64,000 nt of DNA from Pholiota molesta (lineage: Eukaryota; Basidiomycota; Agaricomycetes; Agaricales; Strophariaceae): positions 1-64,000 of the forward strand of contig JACGCK010000215.1 in the NCBI GenBank assembly GCA_014925825.1, given 5' to 3'. The translations under genes were made by a program, and so were the position numbers. This document shows positions 12,573 to 22,960 of this stretch, piece after piece. Below the pieces are notes generated by a model. That model saw only the letters and a list, made by a program, of their open reading frames with translations, did not search any database and had not been told where the DNA came from. The stretch's first letter is position 1, and each line of letters begins with the position of its first letter.

Positions 12573-13766
12573 ACGGTAATGTTGCAGAATCAATATCATT
12601 GGTAGGTTCACTTCTATCAAATATCAATACGGTACGGCTTCCAACTGACTTTGGAATGTAGGAGATAGAAAGACGGACAATCTTCGACCTTTCTTTGGAA
12701 AGATTCTGCGTCGTGGAGAGTATTTTGGTAAACACCTCAACCAGGCTTCTCGTACCAAATTCGAAAATGTGGTTGCCAAGCCAGAATGAGTGGCCAGTAC
12801 AGCGCCTACATCGAGCCTACATACATAAATACATTTACAGCGTTTAGGCATTGGAGTTTAGGCCTGAAGTTTCTCTTAAGTAGTTGCTACTTCTACTTGG
12901 ATTTATAGTCAACAACGAAAACTGTTAATTTACACCATATAATAAGTACATATGCTGAACTCCGACGGAAAATATAATGGAAGGGCTTTTGTGGTGGGTT
13001 TATTGAACATCTGACAAACGTCTATTAACCAGTAAATTTGCATGCTACGTCTTATAGTACTCTCCAATTACACACTAGCTTACAATGCTAGTGACAGGCC
13101 GTACTGAACAAGACAAGGTGATGAGGTTATAGGCTAGTAGTCATGAACAGGGATAGAAATAAAGAGGGTTGACGAGCAAGTCTAGAGACGCTGCCATAAA
13201 AGAGAAAATCTGGGTGGAAAGAAAAGGAAAAGGAAGAAAGTTATGAGAGAACATGATAGATAAAATGAGGGATAGGAAATAAAATGAGGAATAGGAAATA
13301 AGACAAAAAGGCCAAGGGGTATAGAAGAGGAACGAGACAGGAAAGGAGGATAAAAAGATTCTATGACTTTTTTTTTGAAGAATTTGTGAGTTTTGCGAGT
13401 GTTTTTGGAATTTGCAGAGGCATATGATGAGAAATACGAAGTTGGCCGGTCATTGGGATCTCCTACAGGTTTCGGAGATGCCAATGCTGCACAAGCTCGA
13501 GTGAATCCGCCCATGTCGCTCTGCTGCACCCCACCTCTCTCTGCGACCCAAGTCTGGACAGCCCAACTAGGATTCGCTCTTCCGGTACTTGGACTCCCTT
13601 ACAGGTTTCAGGGAGACCGAGCAACGAACCAGCGAGTCAGCTGGGATGTGCAGACTCCAGTCGCAGAGCCAGCGGTGGGGTTCGACAGAGCGATGTTCGT
13701 CACGAAGTGATGGGTCATGGAAAGGCAAGAATCCAACCCGTCTTGATCCTTGAGCGGCGCGCCGAC
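12573..13766. other. Intergenic with a purine-rich tract
   Basis: AT-rich to about 13180, then an almost pure A/G stretch at about 13195-13375 on the plus strand, followed by a GC-richer part that is probably the 3' untranslated region of the minus-strand gene to the right. Open frames on both strands here are low-complexity shadows; I see no conserved protein. Confidence 0.5.
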
Positions 13767-15199
13767 TTAGGCGCTTTTCTTGGCCATATTACGGGTGGAG
13801 CGACGCGTGGGCTCTGGGGGTGGCGCGGCGGACCTGCGGGTGGCGCGACCCCGGGTTGTAGTAGTCCTGGCACAGGCGACAGGCGGAGCGTCGGGAACGG
13901 CGGGGGCAGGGATGGGAATGGATTTCGGGGCAGGTGCAGGACCGCCTACCGGAGAAAAGCATTGGCTTGGAAGAGGCGTTAAAGGCGACAATGGAGATGT
14001 CGACAACGGACTGTAAGGGGTCGCGGGAGGGATGGTCACGGTGAGGGATGGACCGCCGCGACGCTTCTTCATGGGGCGAGGTGTAGAGGGCTCAAGGCAA
14101 CTTTCTTCTTCATTGTCGTTGTTATCGGACGCAAGACCGCGCGAGCGCTTTCCGAGCACTGGAGTCGACTCGCGGTTTTTTGCGTCCTTAGGTCCAGAGC
14201 CTTTTTCTCCTACCCTTGTCTCCGCTTTCCCTGGTTTCTCGTCGACGTTTTTGTTCTCAGACGCTGCTTGATCTTCAAACTCCCCCTCACGTGGAGGATA
14301 AGCTTTCCAATATTTTGCAAGCCTGTTCTTGTAATACTGGACCTGGACTTGGTATTCGCGGCCCGATCTGTCGTCCTCGTCAAACCAAACGCCATAACCC
14401 TCCCATGGGACCTGCACGAAGACCTGCCTCTGCCGCCCATTCCAGCGCGGGCCAGGGATTTCAGGCACAGATACGTTCTCCGTGGCTGCCTGCGCCGTGA
14501 TCGCCTTGATCTCGGATTCGAGGCTGCGACCAACGAGGTTGAGCGTCCAGTAGTGCTCGCCGTTCGGGTATGCAACTGCCAAGCCGGCGCGGTTGCGGGG
14601 CATTGGCTGGCGAGGAGGCGCGGGGATGGGGGGTCGGTCGCCTCGGTCTGCGGGGTCGTAGGGGTGTTCACTGTTGGATGGTGGTTTGGGAGAGGAGGCG
14701 CAGCCGCGAGATTGCTGCCATTCAGCCCTTACTTTGGGCATGGACTTGGGCCGTGGACGGATGTATTCTATACCGCTATAAAACGGTATCAAGGTTTGTG
14801 GTTGGGAGTCCTCTTCGATCTCGAGTTCTGTAATGTCAGCAGCACTAGATGGGCAATAATAGCGTCAGAGGAACAGCGCAGAATATAAATTATTGATAGA
14901 CTTACTCTAGTACGGCCTCAAAGAAACTCTCCCTGTGAAACCTAGATCAGCATAACTGACGCTATTCATAAGAACATGAGGACTAACCGGGTCGTGGCGG
15001 GATCTTCGCTGGTTTTCACCATGGCGCGGAGAACATCAGTAGCCATCCACAAATGTGATAAGTCTCCCTCGGCGGCCATGTTCTGATTCTGCGAGAACTC
15101 TTCTAGGTCGTCGGCCAACTGGGCGAGCATGATACGGAGATCAGATCCGTCCTCCTGAAGAGCAGTAGAGAAGCCTGAGGCTGAAGCGGTATGGTTCAT
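13767..15199 (-). CDS. Unknown, probably nuclear protein (441 aa, three exons)
   Basis: Exons 15199-14988, 14941-14906 (only 36 bases) and 14844-13767 join with canonical borders into 441 codons. I do not recognise the family. The N-terminus is acidic and helical (LRIMLAQLADDLEEFSQNQN). A middle globular segment of about 100 residues contains NGEHYWTLNLVGRSLESEI and VQVPWEGYGVWFDEDD, which looks like a folded domain. It is followed by a long disordered tail with basic clusters (PMKKRRGG and RRSTRNMAKKSA at the very C-terminus) that resemble nuclear localisation signals. Likely a chromatin or transcription-associated protein by composition only; no function is claimed. Conserved splice sites and an intact frame argue that it is a real gene. 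Confidence 0.65.
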
Positions 15200-16424
15200 G
15201 ATATAATTTGAGTCTGGGGCTGCGGTCGGGTTAGGTATAGAGAGATGCTGGGTAATCGAAAAGTGGGAGGAGGAAGTTGAACAGAACTAGAAAGCAAGTG
15301 GCCTTTTTGTACTCTGATTTGGCTGGTAAAGCAACGATAGCAGTGGCACTGGCTTGTGCCATGATTTCTGGCCGGATACCGTATAAACGCTTTGTGCCAC
15401 TGACCCCACCGCTGTAGTCATTGTTCAGCCGGTCAAGCGCGATTACCCAATATGGTTGAGAACAAACAATTTTGAATGACGCGCACAGATAGAGAAACAC
15501 TAGTCGTCATGATAAGCAGGAACAAAGCGACAACTTGAAAAAGGAACCTAGCTGTCTACAGAGCTGCCTAATCAGCGAAAGCAAAGGAATTGATTATTTT
15601 GCACATGCCACAGAGATTTACTGCAGAGGCGCTGTCAAAACTGGCTTGACTCTTGAGTTGCTCTTAATCGTAAATGACTGCGTGGTACAAGCGCAAGCGT
15701 GGTCACTATTGTGTGGCGCATTTGCAAGCTTGTTGCAAGCGCTTCGTCACATTTTGTCTAATACAGGACGTATGTCACGCGTCACGTTCCCATATCAGGC
15801 CAGTCTGTGTCTATCGCGTCGCTTTCATTTTCAACGGGGCAAATCAGACGATAACGTAGGGCTTTTGGGTTCAACGCATCTGCCTTGTAGATATGCTGTA
15901 GAAATTCGCATTGTGTTTGCAGTCCCAGGCGCGTCGTCGACGCGACTATAGTCACGTGACATGACCTTCCTGTTTCTCAACCTCCGGCGGCAGCTCCGCC
16001 ATACCCAGGGATTTCCTTTTTTACCCACGCGACCGATTTACACCGAAGTGACCCATTGCACACCGATTTACACCGAATGAAAACACGTGAAACACGTGCA
16101 GTCACATGAGATGACGCAATCTCTGCTAGCACACGACCGAGCATCAGCTAGCAGTGCACAAGTCCATCTCAATCTCAAGCTCGTCCGCTCGTCCTCCCCG
16201 CACTGCGCCCACAGCACCCGCCTTGCCTACACCACATGCCATTTCATGTACCCTGTCGCCCATCGACTCCTCCGAGCTCGAATGAGCTATGAAACTCTCG
16301 CCGATCGACTCTGACTCAGAGATCAGCCACGGCGGCTAATGAAGCGCCCGAACTTCGAGCAATTCTTAATCCGCCCGCGAATCCATAAACCTTCGTTGTG
16401 TTCATTACCAGAAAACTGAACGTT
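15200..16424. other. Intergenic region with CACGTG motifs and a short repeat
   Basis: About 1.2 kb between divergent genes. From 15950 to 16110 it holds one CACGTG hexamer inside TCACGTGA and two more close together at 16084-16100, the core of bHLH/Cbf1-type sites. Two copies of the 16-base unit CCGATTTACACCGAA(G/T) lie at about 16035 and 16062. This is a plausible promoter of the nuclease gene at 16425. No coding exon recognised. Confidence 0.4.
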
Positions 16425-16870
16425 ATGGGTGTGCATTCACTTTGGAAAGTAAGTGATCTCCAGCTATGATTGTATGAATATTCATTCTGAGATTACTAGG
16501 TCCTCGAGCCATTTAAGACGACTCAATCACTCCTCTTGCTCGCTGAAGAGCATCGAACACGCGCAAAATCTGCAGGGATAGTAGGACACGACGCTACGTT
16601 GACCATTGGGGTAGATTTGGGGTGAGCTCTTGTCTGCTATCTCATAAATGATGTTATTGACACAGACTTCAAATTTCGTACAGAACTTGCATGGCTGAAT
16701 GCAATGCAGGAGCTAAAGCTGCTGGAGTGAACAACCAGCGAGCCGGCGCCGGGCTATATCTCTTCTACAAGAAACTTACGGAGTTCCTCAAGGCACCTAT
16801 CGCCCTCGTTTTCGTACTGGATGGCCCAGCGCGACCAAATTACAAACGCGGCCGCCAAGTTCGACAACAG

Positions 16871-17055
16871 TGTAATCATGGTCACATGATTACCACGCGC
16901 TTCCCATATATACCTTCGTACTTTACACTTCAGTTCAGGACTCTCTCTCTCTTCGAACTACCCCTACGCTACGTGTCTCAAGAATACATCGTGGTCTTAT
17001 TCAGTTCGCGTGAGTCTTAGTGTTTGCCAACGTGTCTCTACACGTTGGCCTTCCA
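16871..17055 (+). repeat. 5' LTR of the Ty3 element
   Basis: 185 bp, TG...CA. It begins with the palindrome TAATCATG-gtca-CATGATTA and ends with a hairpin, CCAACGTG...CACGTTGG. A TATA-like CATATATACC lies at about 16905, followed by a CT-rich run, so the promoter of the element is probably here. Confidence 0.92.
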
Positions 17056-17238
17056 CTTTTTTTTGAATATCCGCCACAAAAATACCGCATACATCTACTC
17101 AACATCGAGTAACACAACCAGCTTGCTCATACGTCTTCGACTACCTCGCATACATATCAAACCGTTACTTTGAAGACTCAGGTCTTTGAGAGTACGTTAA
17201 CGATTTGTTATCTACCCGCTTAACGTCTAAAGCTCAAA

Positions 17239-19040
17239 ATGTCCTGCTCATCGCTCCCCCCAAACGCTCTAGCTTCTAGAACTGCAACCGTGGCTCCTAA
17301 GCTAAGATCAAACAAAAATCCTGCCTCTGTCCCTTTACCCGTTTCACCGCCTCTTACGACTTCTGGTCCTGCTTCTGGTCCTTCCTCAGGGCAAGTTCTC
17401 GAAAATCAGAACGCTTCCGTCCTCCCGCCTGGGTCCTCTTCGCCTCTTCCACCTCTGACTCCTGACCCCGAACCTGAACAACGTCTAAACTCCAGCTCTG
17501 ACTCTTCTTCCGACTCCGATACCGCTCTCGCTACCGCATATACGAACGTTAAACGCGCATATAGTAACATGGCTTCTTCCAAAACGACTTCCCAAGCTAC
17601 CGTCGAACATTCTGTAACGAAACATTGTCCTATCTTGACTCCTGGTGACATCTCCGCCAAGATTCTCGTCGACCTCGGTGACGCGCATAATGAATTTTTC
17701 ATAGCGAAGGACATTACCGAGGCTGAAAAGGTCAAAAAGGTGCTTGGAGGTTTCAAAGACGTCCATATCCGTGACTGGATTGCGTGCGAACGCGATCGTC
17801 TCATCGCCCTCTCGTACAAGGACTTCATGGCCGAGGTTAAGGCTAACTACCTACCTGCGGACTGGGAGGAACAGACTCGCTCCCAGCTGCTCGGAATGCG
17901 GATGTCGAAAGACGCGAAATTCTGGGACTGGTGCCAAGAAGTTCGAGCTCTCAATATCGTTCTTCGCGGGTCTGACTCCCATTTGAATGAAACTGCTCTC
18001 AGAAACCAGCTCGAGGCCGCCTTGGAAGCAAACCTCCGTACGTACTGCTTCCGCGAGAAGATCAATAAGGTCACCGTTCTCAAGGACTGGGTCCTCGCCG
18101 TTAAGGCGGCCGACGAGAAGCTCAAGGATGACAGAAAACGTGCTCGCGAACTTGTTAGCGAGGAATCTCAGCGCAATGCTAAACGTCCTGCTCTTGCCAA
18201 TACCTCCCGCTCTAACGTGAACAACAATCGTCCTGGATCTTCTTCCGACGCTGTGGTTCCCAGGCCTCCTAAGCTTGAGGATGACGAACGCGCGTTGTTG
18301 GTTAAACACAATGGATGCTTCTGTTGTCGTCAGTTCAACCAGAACCACAGCGGTCATAACTGCCCCAACGGTTACCCCAATGGGTCGTCTTACAAGAAGT
18401 TAACAGCTTCTTCCGACGCCGCGGGTAATGCGCCGAAGACCATTAAGGCTGCTCAGAACACCGCCTCCGGCTCGAAGAGCAAGGGAGGCAAGGCCGTCGC
18501 TTCCGTTGCTCCTGCGAACGACAACGCCGACTCCTCTGGTGAGGAGGAGGATTTCGTTTCTTCCGTCATGCCCAATGCTGCCCTTGGTAATGGCTCGTCG
18601 TCTGAGGATGATGTGAGTGAACAACCATTGCGCTCAAGGCATTATACTGCTAAATTCAAGCTCTTCGCTAAAGACTTAGACTTTGCTTTAATATTCGCTG
18701 CGCTTATCGACAACGGCGCTCATGTCGTGCTTATCCGTCCTGAAGTTGTTCAAGAATTGAAACTCGAAACTTTCCGCTTGCCTCGCCCCGAAACGGTCAC
18801 TGTCGCTATTGCTGATGGCTCTAAAAAGAAAAGAATGACTCTTACAGACTATGTTAAATTCACGGTCACTACATTAGATAACGCTTGGACTTCACGTACT
18901 GTTCGCGCAATTATAGCTCCGGGCCTTTGCATGCCCCTTATACTTGGCCTTCCGTTTCTTGAGCATAACAACATTGTTGCGGATCATGATAACCGCAGTT
19001 GTATTGACAAGAAAACAGGATATAATATCCTAATCCACCC
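17239..19040 (+). CDS. Gag and aspartic protease region of the Ty3 element
   Basis: An open frame of about 600 codons. The N-terminal 100 residues are low complexity (Pro/Ser). A capsid-like helical region follows (IRDWIACERDRLIALSYKDF), then a zinc knuckle with spacing C-x2-C-x6-H-x4-C (CFCCRQFNQNHSGHNC) at about residues 358-373. Next comes a retroviral-type aspartic protease whose active site reads IDNGAHVVLI (Asn in place of the common Ser or Thr), with the later strand LILGLPFLEHNNIVADHDN. Gag packages the RNA and the protease cuts the polyprotein. The frame continues past 19040 only as a shadow; the RT frame takes over through a one-base shift inside 19026-19045. There the bases give no recognisable slippery heptamer, so a mutation is more likely than programmed frameshifting. 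Confidence 0.85.
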
Positions 19041-21623
19041 GAAATCGTTCCTCCCTTGCCTCCTCCGCCTCCTCCAGGCCCGAAATTGCGTGAACAGGCG
19101 CGTTTTCTTAAGAATGCTAAAAAGTTGGCCTTGTGTGAATTATTGCTTGTTTGCAAACAACGTGTCCGTGATAAGAAGCTTCATTTTGAAGACGTCAAGG
19201 ATGTAGACGTTGTCGCATCCATACGGGATGCTATCGAAAATATTGCTTTTAAAGAAAAGCTTCGAAAGAAAGCCGAGAAAGTCAAGAAAGAATTTCGTGA
19301 AATCTTCGAACCTATACCGCACATTGATAGCTTGCCTTCAGATTATGTCGCACGAATTAAGCTCAAGGACGCCGAAAAGACAATCACAAATCGTGTCTAT
19401 GCATGTCCACGTAAATACAAAGAGGCTTTTAAAACCTTGATACAGCAACATCTCGACGCGGGTCGGATCCAGCTTTCTTCTTCATCCTTTGCTTCTCCCT
19501 GCTTTATTATACCCAAAGCAGACCCTAATGTCCTTCCTCGCTGGGTAAATGACTACCGACAACTTAATGCTAATACAGTGACAGATAATCATCCCTTACC
19601 CCGGGTTGACGACATCTTGAACGATTGCGCGAAAGGAAAAATTTGGTCAACTATCGATATGACAAATTCTTTTTTTCAAACTAGAATGCATCCAGACGAT
19701 GTCGCTTATACTGCTGTTAATACCCCATTCGGTCTCTATGAATGGCTTGTGATGCCTATGGGCCTCAAGAATGCTCCCGCAATCCACCAGCGTCGAGTGA
19801 CGAAAGCTCTTCATGGGTTAATTGGGAAGATATGTCACATATATCTTGACGACATCGTCATTTGGTCCACTACTGTCGAGCAGCATGAAAAGGACGTCCG
19901 TGCAGTGTTTGAAGCACTGCGAAAAGGTTGTCTCTATGTTAACGAAAAGAAGACTGATTTATTTCAGACAGAGATAAATTTCCTAGGTCATAAAGTCTCT
20001 GCGAAAGGTATCGAAGCTGATACAAAGAAGGTCGATGCTATATTATCTTGGCCTATTCCTAAGTCTGCGACACAGACACGCTCTTTTCTAGGTTTGCTAC
20101 GCTACATCGCTTCCTTCCTGCCAAAACTTGCGGACTACACGGTGGTGCTTTCGAACTTGATAACGAAAGAAGCGGATAAGGTATTTCCGCCATGGACGGA
20201 CGACCATCAAGCTGCGTTTGACAGCATCAAGAAGCTTGTAGTCTCTCGTGAATGCCTTACGACCATCGATCTTGGTTTGCTCCCTACGCACAACATCTAT
20301 GTCACTACGGACGCCAGTGATTTCTGCTCAGGCGCGGTCCTCTCTTTTGGAGAATCTTGGGAGACCGCGCGTCCTGTTGCGTTCGATTCCATGACTTTCA
20401 AAGGTCCTCAGCTTAACTATCCTGTTCACGAAAAGGAACTACTCGCTATAATTCGCGCATTATCCAAATGGAGGGTCGACCTTTTGGGTGTTAAGTTCTT
20501 CGTTTACACTGACCACAAGACCCTGGAGAATTTCGATATCCAACGAGACCTTTCACGACGACAAGCGCGCTGGATGGAACTAATGTCACAATACGACGCT
20601 CGAATCGTCTACGTCAAGGGTGACGACAATACGGTCGCTGACGCGCTATCGCGTAGGCCGAATGCTTCGATTGACGCTACGCTGGATGCAGAGCGTCGAG
20701 CCAAAAATGCTTACACCTTCTGTGCGGACGACACCGATGACGATGAAATTGCCTCAATCTTACCAGAGAACTGCGGCCCCTGCTGGAATGCCGCTGAGTA
20801 TCTCAGTTCATTATCTGTTGATTCTGCTGACGTCGTTGACAGCGTGTCAACCGTTTTGACCATTTCAGCGGACAAAACCTTCTTAACAGAAATAAAGGCA
20901 GGGTATGCTACAGATAAGTGGGTACAGAATACGCTTCTCAACGGCCACCACGGCATCCCTGGGATTCAACGACGCGATGGCCTGTGGTATGTGGGCGATC
21001 GTCTGGTCATTCCTCGTACTGGAAACGTTCGCGAAACACTCTTCCGACTCGCTCATGACGTCTTGGGTCATTTCGGTTTCGACAAAACGTACGCGGCCTT
21101 ACGTGGATCATATTATTGGCCAAATATGCGTAAGGATTTGGAAACAGCTTATGTTCCTGGGTGTGCCGACTGCCAACGAAACAAAAGTGCAACATCAAAG
21201 CCCTCTGGACCTTTACACCCTCTCCCTGTCCCTGATTCTCGCGGGGACTCAGTCGCTATCGACTTTATTGGACCTTTGCCAAAGGATAAGGGTTTCGATA
21301 TGATTGTGACGTTTACTGACCGTCTGGGTTCAGATATCCGTTTATATCCCTGCAACTCCAACATCACGGCTCCCGAATTAGCGAAATTGTTCTTTGAGGG
21401 CTGGTACTGCGAAAATGGTCTGCCTTTGGAGATCATTTCGGATCGCGATAAGCTTTTTGTTTCTGTCTTCTGGAAAGCATTACACGTACTAACGGGTACG
21501 AAAATTAAGATGTCCTCTAGCTACCATCCTCAGACGGATGGTGCAAGCGAACGGACAAACAAAACAGTTAACCAATTGCTACGTTATCACGTCGACAGAA
21601 ATCAGACTGGTCAGTTAATGTAA
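19041..21623 (+). CDS. Pol region of the Ty3 element: reverse transcriptase, RNase H, integrase (truncated)
   Basis: Starts with a proline-rich linker before LREQARFLKNAKKLALC. RT motifs are clear: VNDYRQLNANTVTDNHPLPR, IDMTNSFFQTRMHPDD and the catalytic box HIYLDDIVIWST. RNase H shows TTDASDFCSGAVLSFGES and VYTDHKTLENF. Integrase has the HHCC zinc finger (HDVLGHFGFDKTY...CADCQRNKS) and catalytic aspartates in VAIDFIGPLP and EIISDRDKLF. The Glu region reads YHPQTDGASERTNKTVNQLL. The frame closes at 21623, just inside the SINE-like insertion, so the integrase C-terminal domain is cut off. RT and RNase H look fully functional. Confidence 0.88.
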   Translation, partial: EIVPPLPPPPPPGPKLREQARFLKNAKKLALCELLLVCKQRVRDKKLHFEDVKDVDVVASIRDAIENIAFKEKLRKKAEKVKKEFREIFEPIPHIDSLPSDYVARIKLKDAEKTITNRVYACPRKYKEAFKTLIQQHLDAGRIQLSSSSFASPCFIIPKADPNVLPRWVNDYRQLNANTVTDNHPLPRVDDILNDCAKGKIWSTIDMTNSFFQTRMHPDDVAYTAVNTPFGLYEWLVMPMGLKNAPAIHQRRVTKALHGLIGKICHIYLDDIVIWSTTVEQHEKDVRAVFEALRKGCLYVNEKKTDLFQTEINFLGHKVSAKGIEADTKKVDAILSWPIPKSATQTRSFLGLLRYIASFLPKLADYTVVLSNLITKEADKVFPPWTDDHQAAFDSIKKLVVSRECLTTIDLGLLPTHNIYVTTDASDFCSGAVLSFGESWETARPVAFDSMTFKGPQLNYPVHEKELLAIIRALSKWRVDLLGVKFFVYTDHKTLENFDIQRDLSRRQARWMELMSQYDARIVYVKGDDNTVADALSRRPNASIDATLDAERRAKNAYTFCADDTDDDEIASILPENCGPCWNAAEYLSSLSVDSADVVDSVSTVLTISADKTFLTEIKAGYATDKWVQNTLLNGHHGIPGIQRRDGLWYVGDRLVIPRTGNVRETLFRLAHDVLGHFGFDKTYAALRGSYYWPNMRKDLETAYVPGCADCQRNKSATSKPSGPLHPLPVPDSRGDSVAIDFIGPLPKDKGFDMIVTFTDRLGSDIRLYPCNSNITAPELAKLFFEGWYCENGLPLEIISDRDKLFVSVFWKALHVLTGTKIKMSSSYHPQTDGASERTNKTVNQLLRYHVDRNQTGQLM

Positions 21624-21916
21624 GAGGGCCGTACTTCTGCAACATTAGCCATTACACGGTCAGATAAAATGAATAATCATTCAGCCAGCCAGAAGTATAT
21701 ATGAGTAAGTCCGCCAGGCTTACACCCTCCCAGGCTTTAAGAACTTTATTCCCCGGTGGTGGGATTTCTTTTTTTGGGATTAATTGTTCATATAAGTGAC
21801 CCCAGGGAATCGAACCCTGCCCTCTGCCTCCCGCTACACAAGGATGTCAATCTGCTGGCAATGTATTTTTGCCTCCCGCTAGGATTGATCCCTCGCTGCT
21901 GGCAGAAGTTATTCAT
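21622..21916 (-). mobile_element. SINE-like, tRNA-related insertion in the integrase region
   Basis: About 295 bp with no relation to integrase, flanked by two copies of TCAGTTAATGT (21611-21621 and 21917-21927). On the minus strand it contains a perfect tRNA T-arm, CAGGG-TTCGATT-CCCTG (21803-21819), which includes a Pol III B-box (GGTTCGATTCC). The motif TAGCGGGAGGCA occurs twice nearby. A tRNA-derived head plus a target duplication suggests a SINE. I could not fold a whole tRNA or fix an A-box. Joining the sequence across one repeat copy does not restore the integrase frame and lacks about 14 expected codons, so a deletion came with the event or preceded it. Confidence 0.5.
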
Positions 21917-22607
21917 TCAGTTAATGTGTCCACAGGTTTCTCACCTTTCGAATTGCGCATGGGCAAAAACGCGAGAATTATACCTCCTTTGGTACCTAAA
22001 ACATTGGATGCCGCACCTGATGAATTACAAGCTTGGGAAATCATACAGAAAACTCGAAGCTATTTCGCTGGAGGCTCAGGATAACCTCCTACTCGCTAAG
22101 ATTTCCCAATCTGCCCAGGCTAATAAATCTCGTACGCTGACTTTCCCTTTCGCCGTAGGCGGCCGGGTTCGTCTCTCGACGCTACACAGGCGTGGTGAAT
22201 ACAAGCGTAGCGGCGACGGACGTGTCGCGAAGTTTATGCCTCGCTATGATGGACCGTATACTATCGTTAAAGTCGACGAAGAACACTCAACTGTGACTCT
22301 GGATCTGCCGAATTCGCCTAACATCTTCCCTACTTTCCACACTTCCAACGTAATCCCTTATGTGGAGAACGACAGTACTCTGTTCCCTTCCCGCGAATTC
22401 GCTAAACCTCCGCCAATATCCACTGATAGTGGTGATGAGGAGTATTTCATCCGCGATATCATCGACGAACGGCCGTGTGGTCGTGGTTTCCGTTACCTCG
22501 TACGCTGGGTGGGCTATGGCCCTGAAGAAGATCGCTGGCTCCCTGGTTCCGAACTCAAGGACACTGAAGCGCTGGACATCTGGTTGGCCAGAAAACGGGT
22601 TGTTTGA
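21890..22607 (+). pseudogene. Integrase C-terminus and chromodomain of the Ty3 element, cut off from the rest
   Basis: Resumes with SVNVSTGFSPFELRMGKNAR. An extra A in the run at about 22046-22050 shifts the frame between AWEIIQK and EAISLEAQDNLLLAK. It then continues through the integrase C-terminal barrel (FMPRYDGPYTIVKVDEEHST) to a chromodomain (RYLVRWVGYGPEEDRWLPG) and ends at 22607 with ARKRVV. Chromodomains on integrase direct insertion towards marked chromatin. Without the upstream part this region is not translated as one protein. Confidence 0.8.
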
Positions 22608-22763
22608 GGTTTTTTTTGTATTACCTTTCTCTTCTTCGTTTGGCCAGCCGGTAGCTTTTTCCCACAGGGTTTTGACGCACCCGCGCTGTGCATTGTATGT
22701 ATATTTCTTCTATTCTTTTGCTTTTCTGCTTGCTTTGCTTTTCTCCCCTATCTCAATTTTCGT

Positions 22764-22775
22764 GGGCAGGGGGGG
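22764..22775 (+). other. Polypurine tract of the Ty3 element
   Basis: GGGCAGGGGGGG directly before the 3' LTR. Its position and composition fit the primer for plus-strand synthesis; the C at its fourth position is an interruption. Confidence 0.6.
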
Positions 22776-22960
22776 TGTAATCATGGTCACATGATTACCA
22801 CGCGCTTCCCATATATACCTTCGTACTTTACACTTCAGTTCAGGACTCTCTCTCTCTTCGAACTACCCCTACGCTACGTGTCTCAAGAATACATCGTGGT
22901 CTTATTCAGTTCGCGTGAGTCTTAGTGTTTGCCAACGTGTCTCTACACGTTGGCCTTCCA
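22776..22960 (+). repeat. 3' LTR of the Ty3 element
   Basis: 185 bp, identical to the 5' LTR in my base-by-base reading, with the same terminal palindrome and end hairpin. It is followed directly by the second AACAG and the resumed nuclease exon. Confidence 0.92.

Larger units (their letters stand above)
16871..22960 (+). mobile_element. Ty3/Gypsy LTR retrotransposon with chromodomain (chromovirus), 6,090 bp
   Basis: Bounded by two 185-bp LTRs that I read as identical, each starting TG and ending CA. The flanking target duplication is AACAG (16866-16870 and 22961-22965). Internal order is gag, aspartic protease, reverse transcriptase, RNase H, integrase, chromodomain, all on the plus strand, which is the Ty3/Gypsy order. 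A polypurine tract (GGGCAGGGGGGG, 22764-22775) abuts the 3' LTR. No clear tRNA primer-binding site follows the 5' LTR; the adjacent bases are a T-run. The coding region is broken in three places: a shift between protease and RT near 19030, a SINE-like insertion at 21622-21916, and an extra A near 22050. Identical LTRs imply very recent insertion. Confidence 0.92.

Noticed and set aside
17056..17090. tRNA primer-binding site after the 5' LTR
   Set aside because: The bases after the LTR are a T-run followed by GAATATCCGCC and match no tRNA 3' end that I can recognise; left unassigned.
21800..21860. A complete tRNA gene on the minus strand
   Set aside because: Only the T-arm is perfect; no acceptor stem or anticodon arm can be paired, so it is treated as part of a SINE-like piece.
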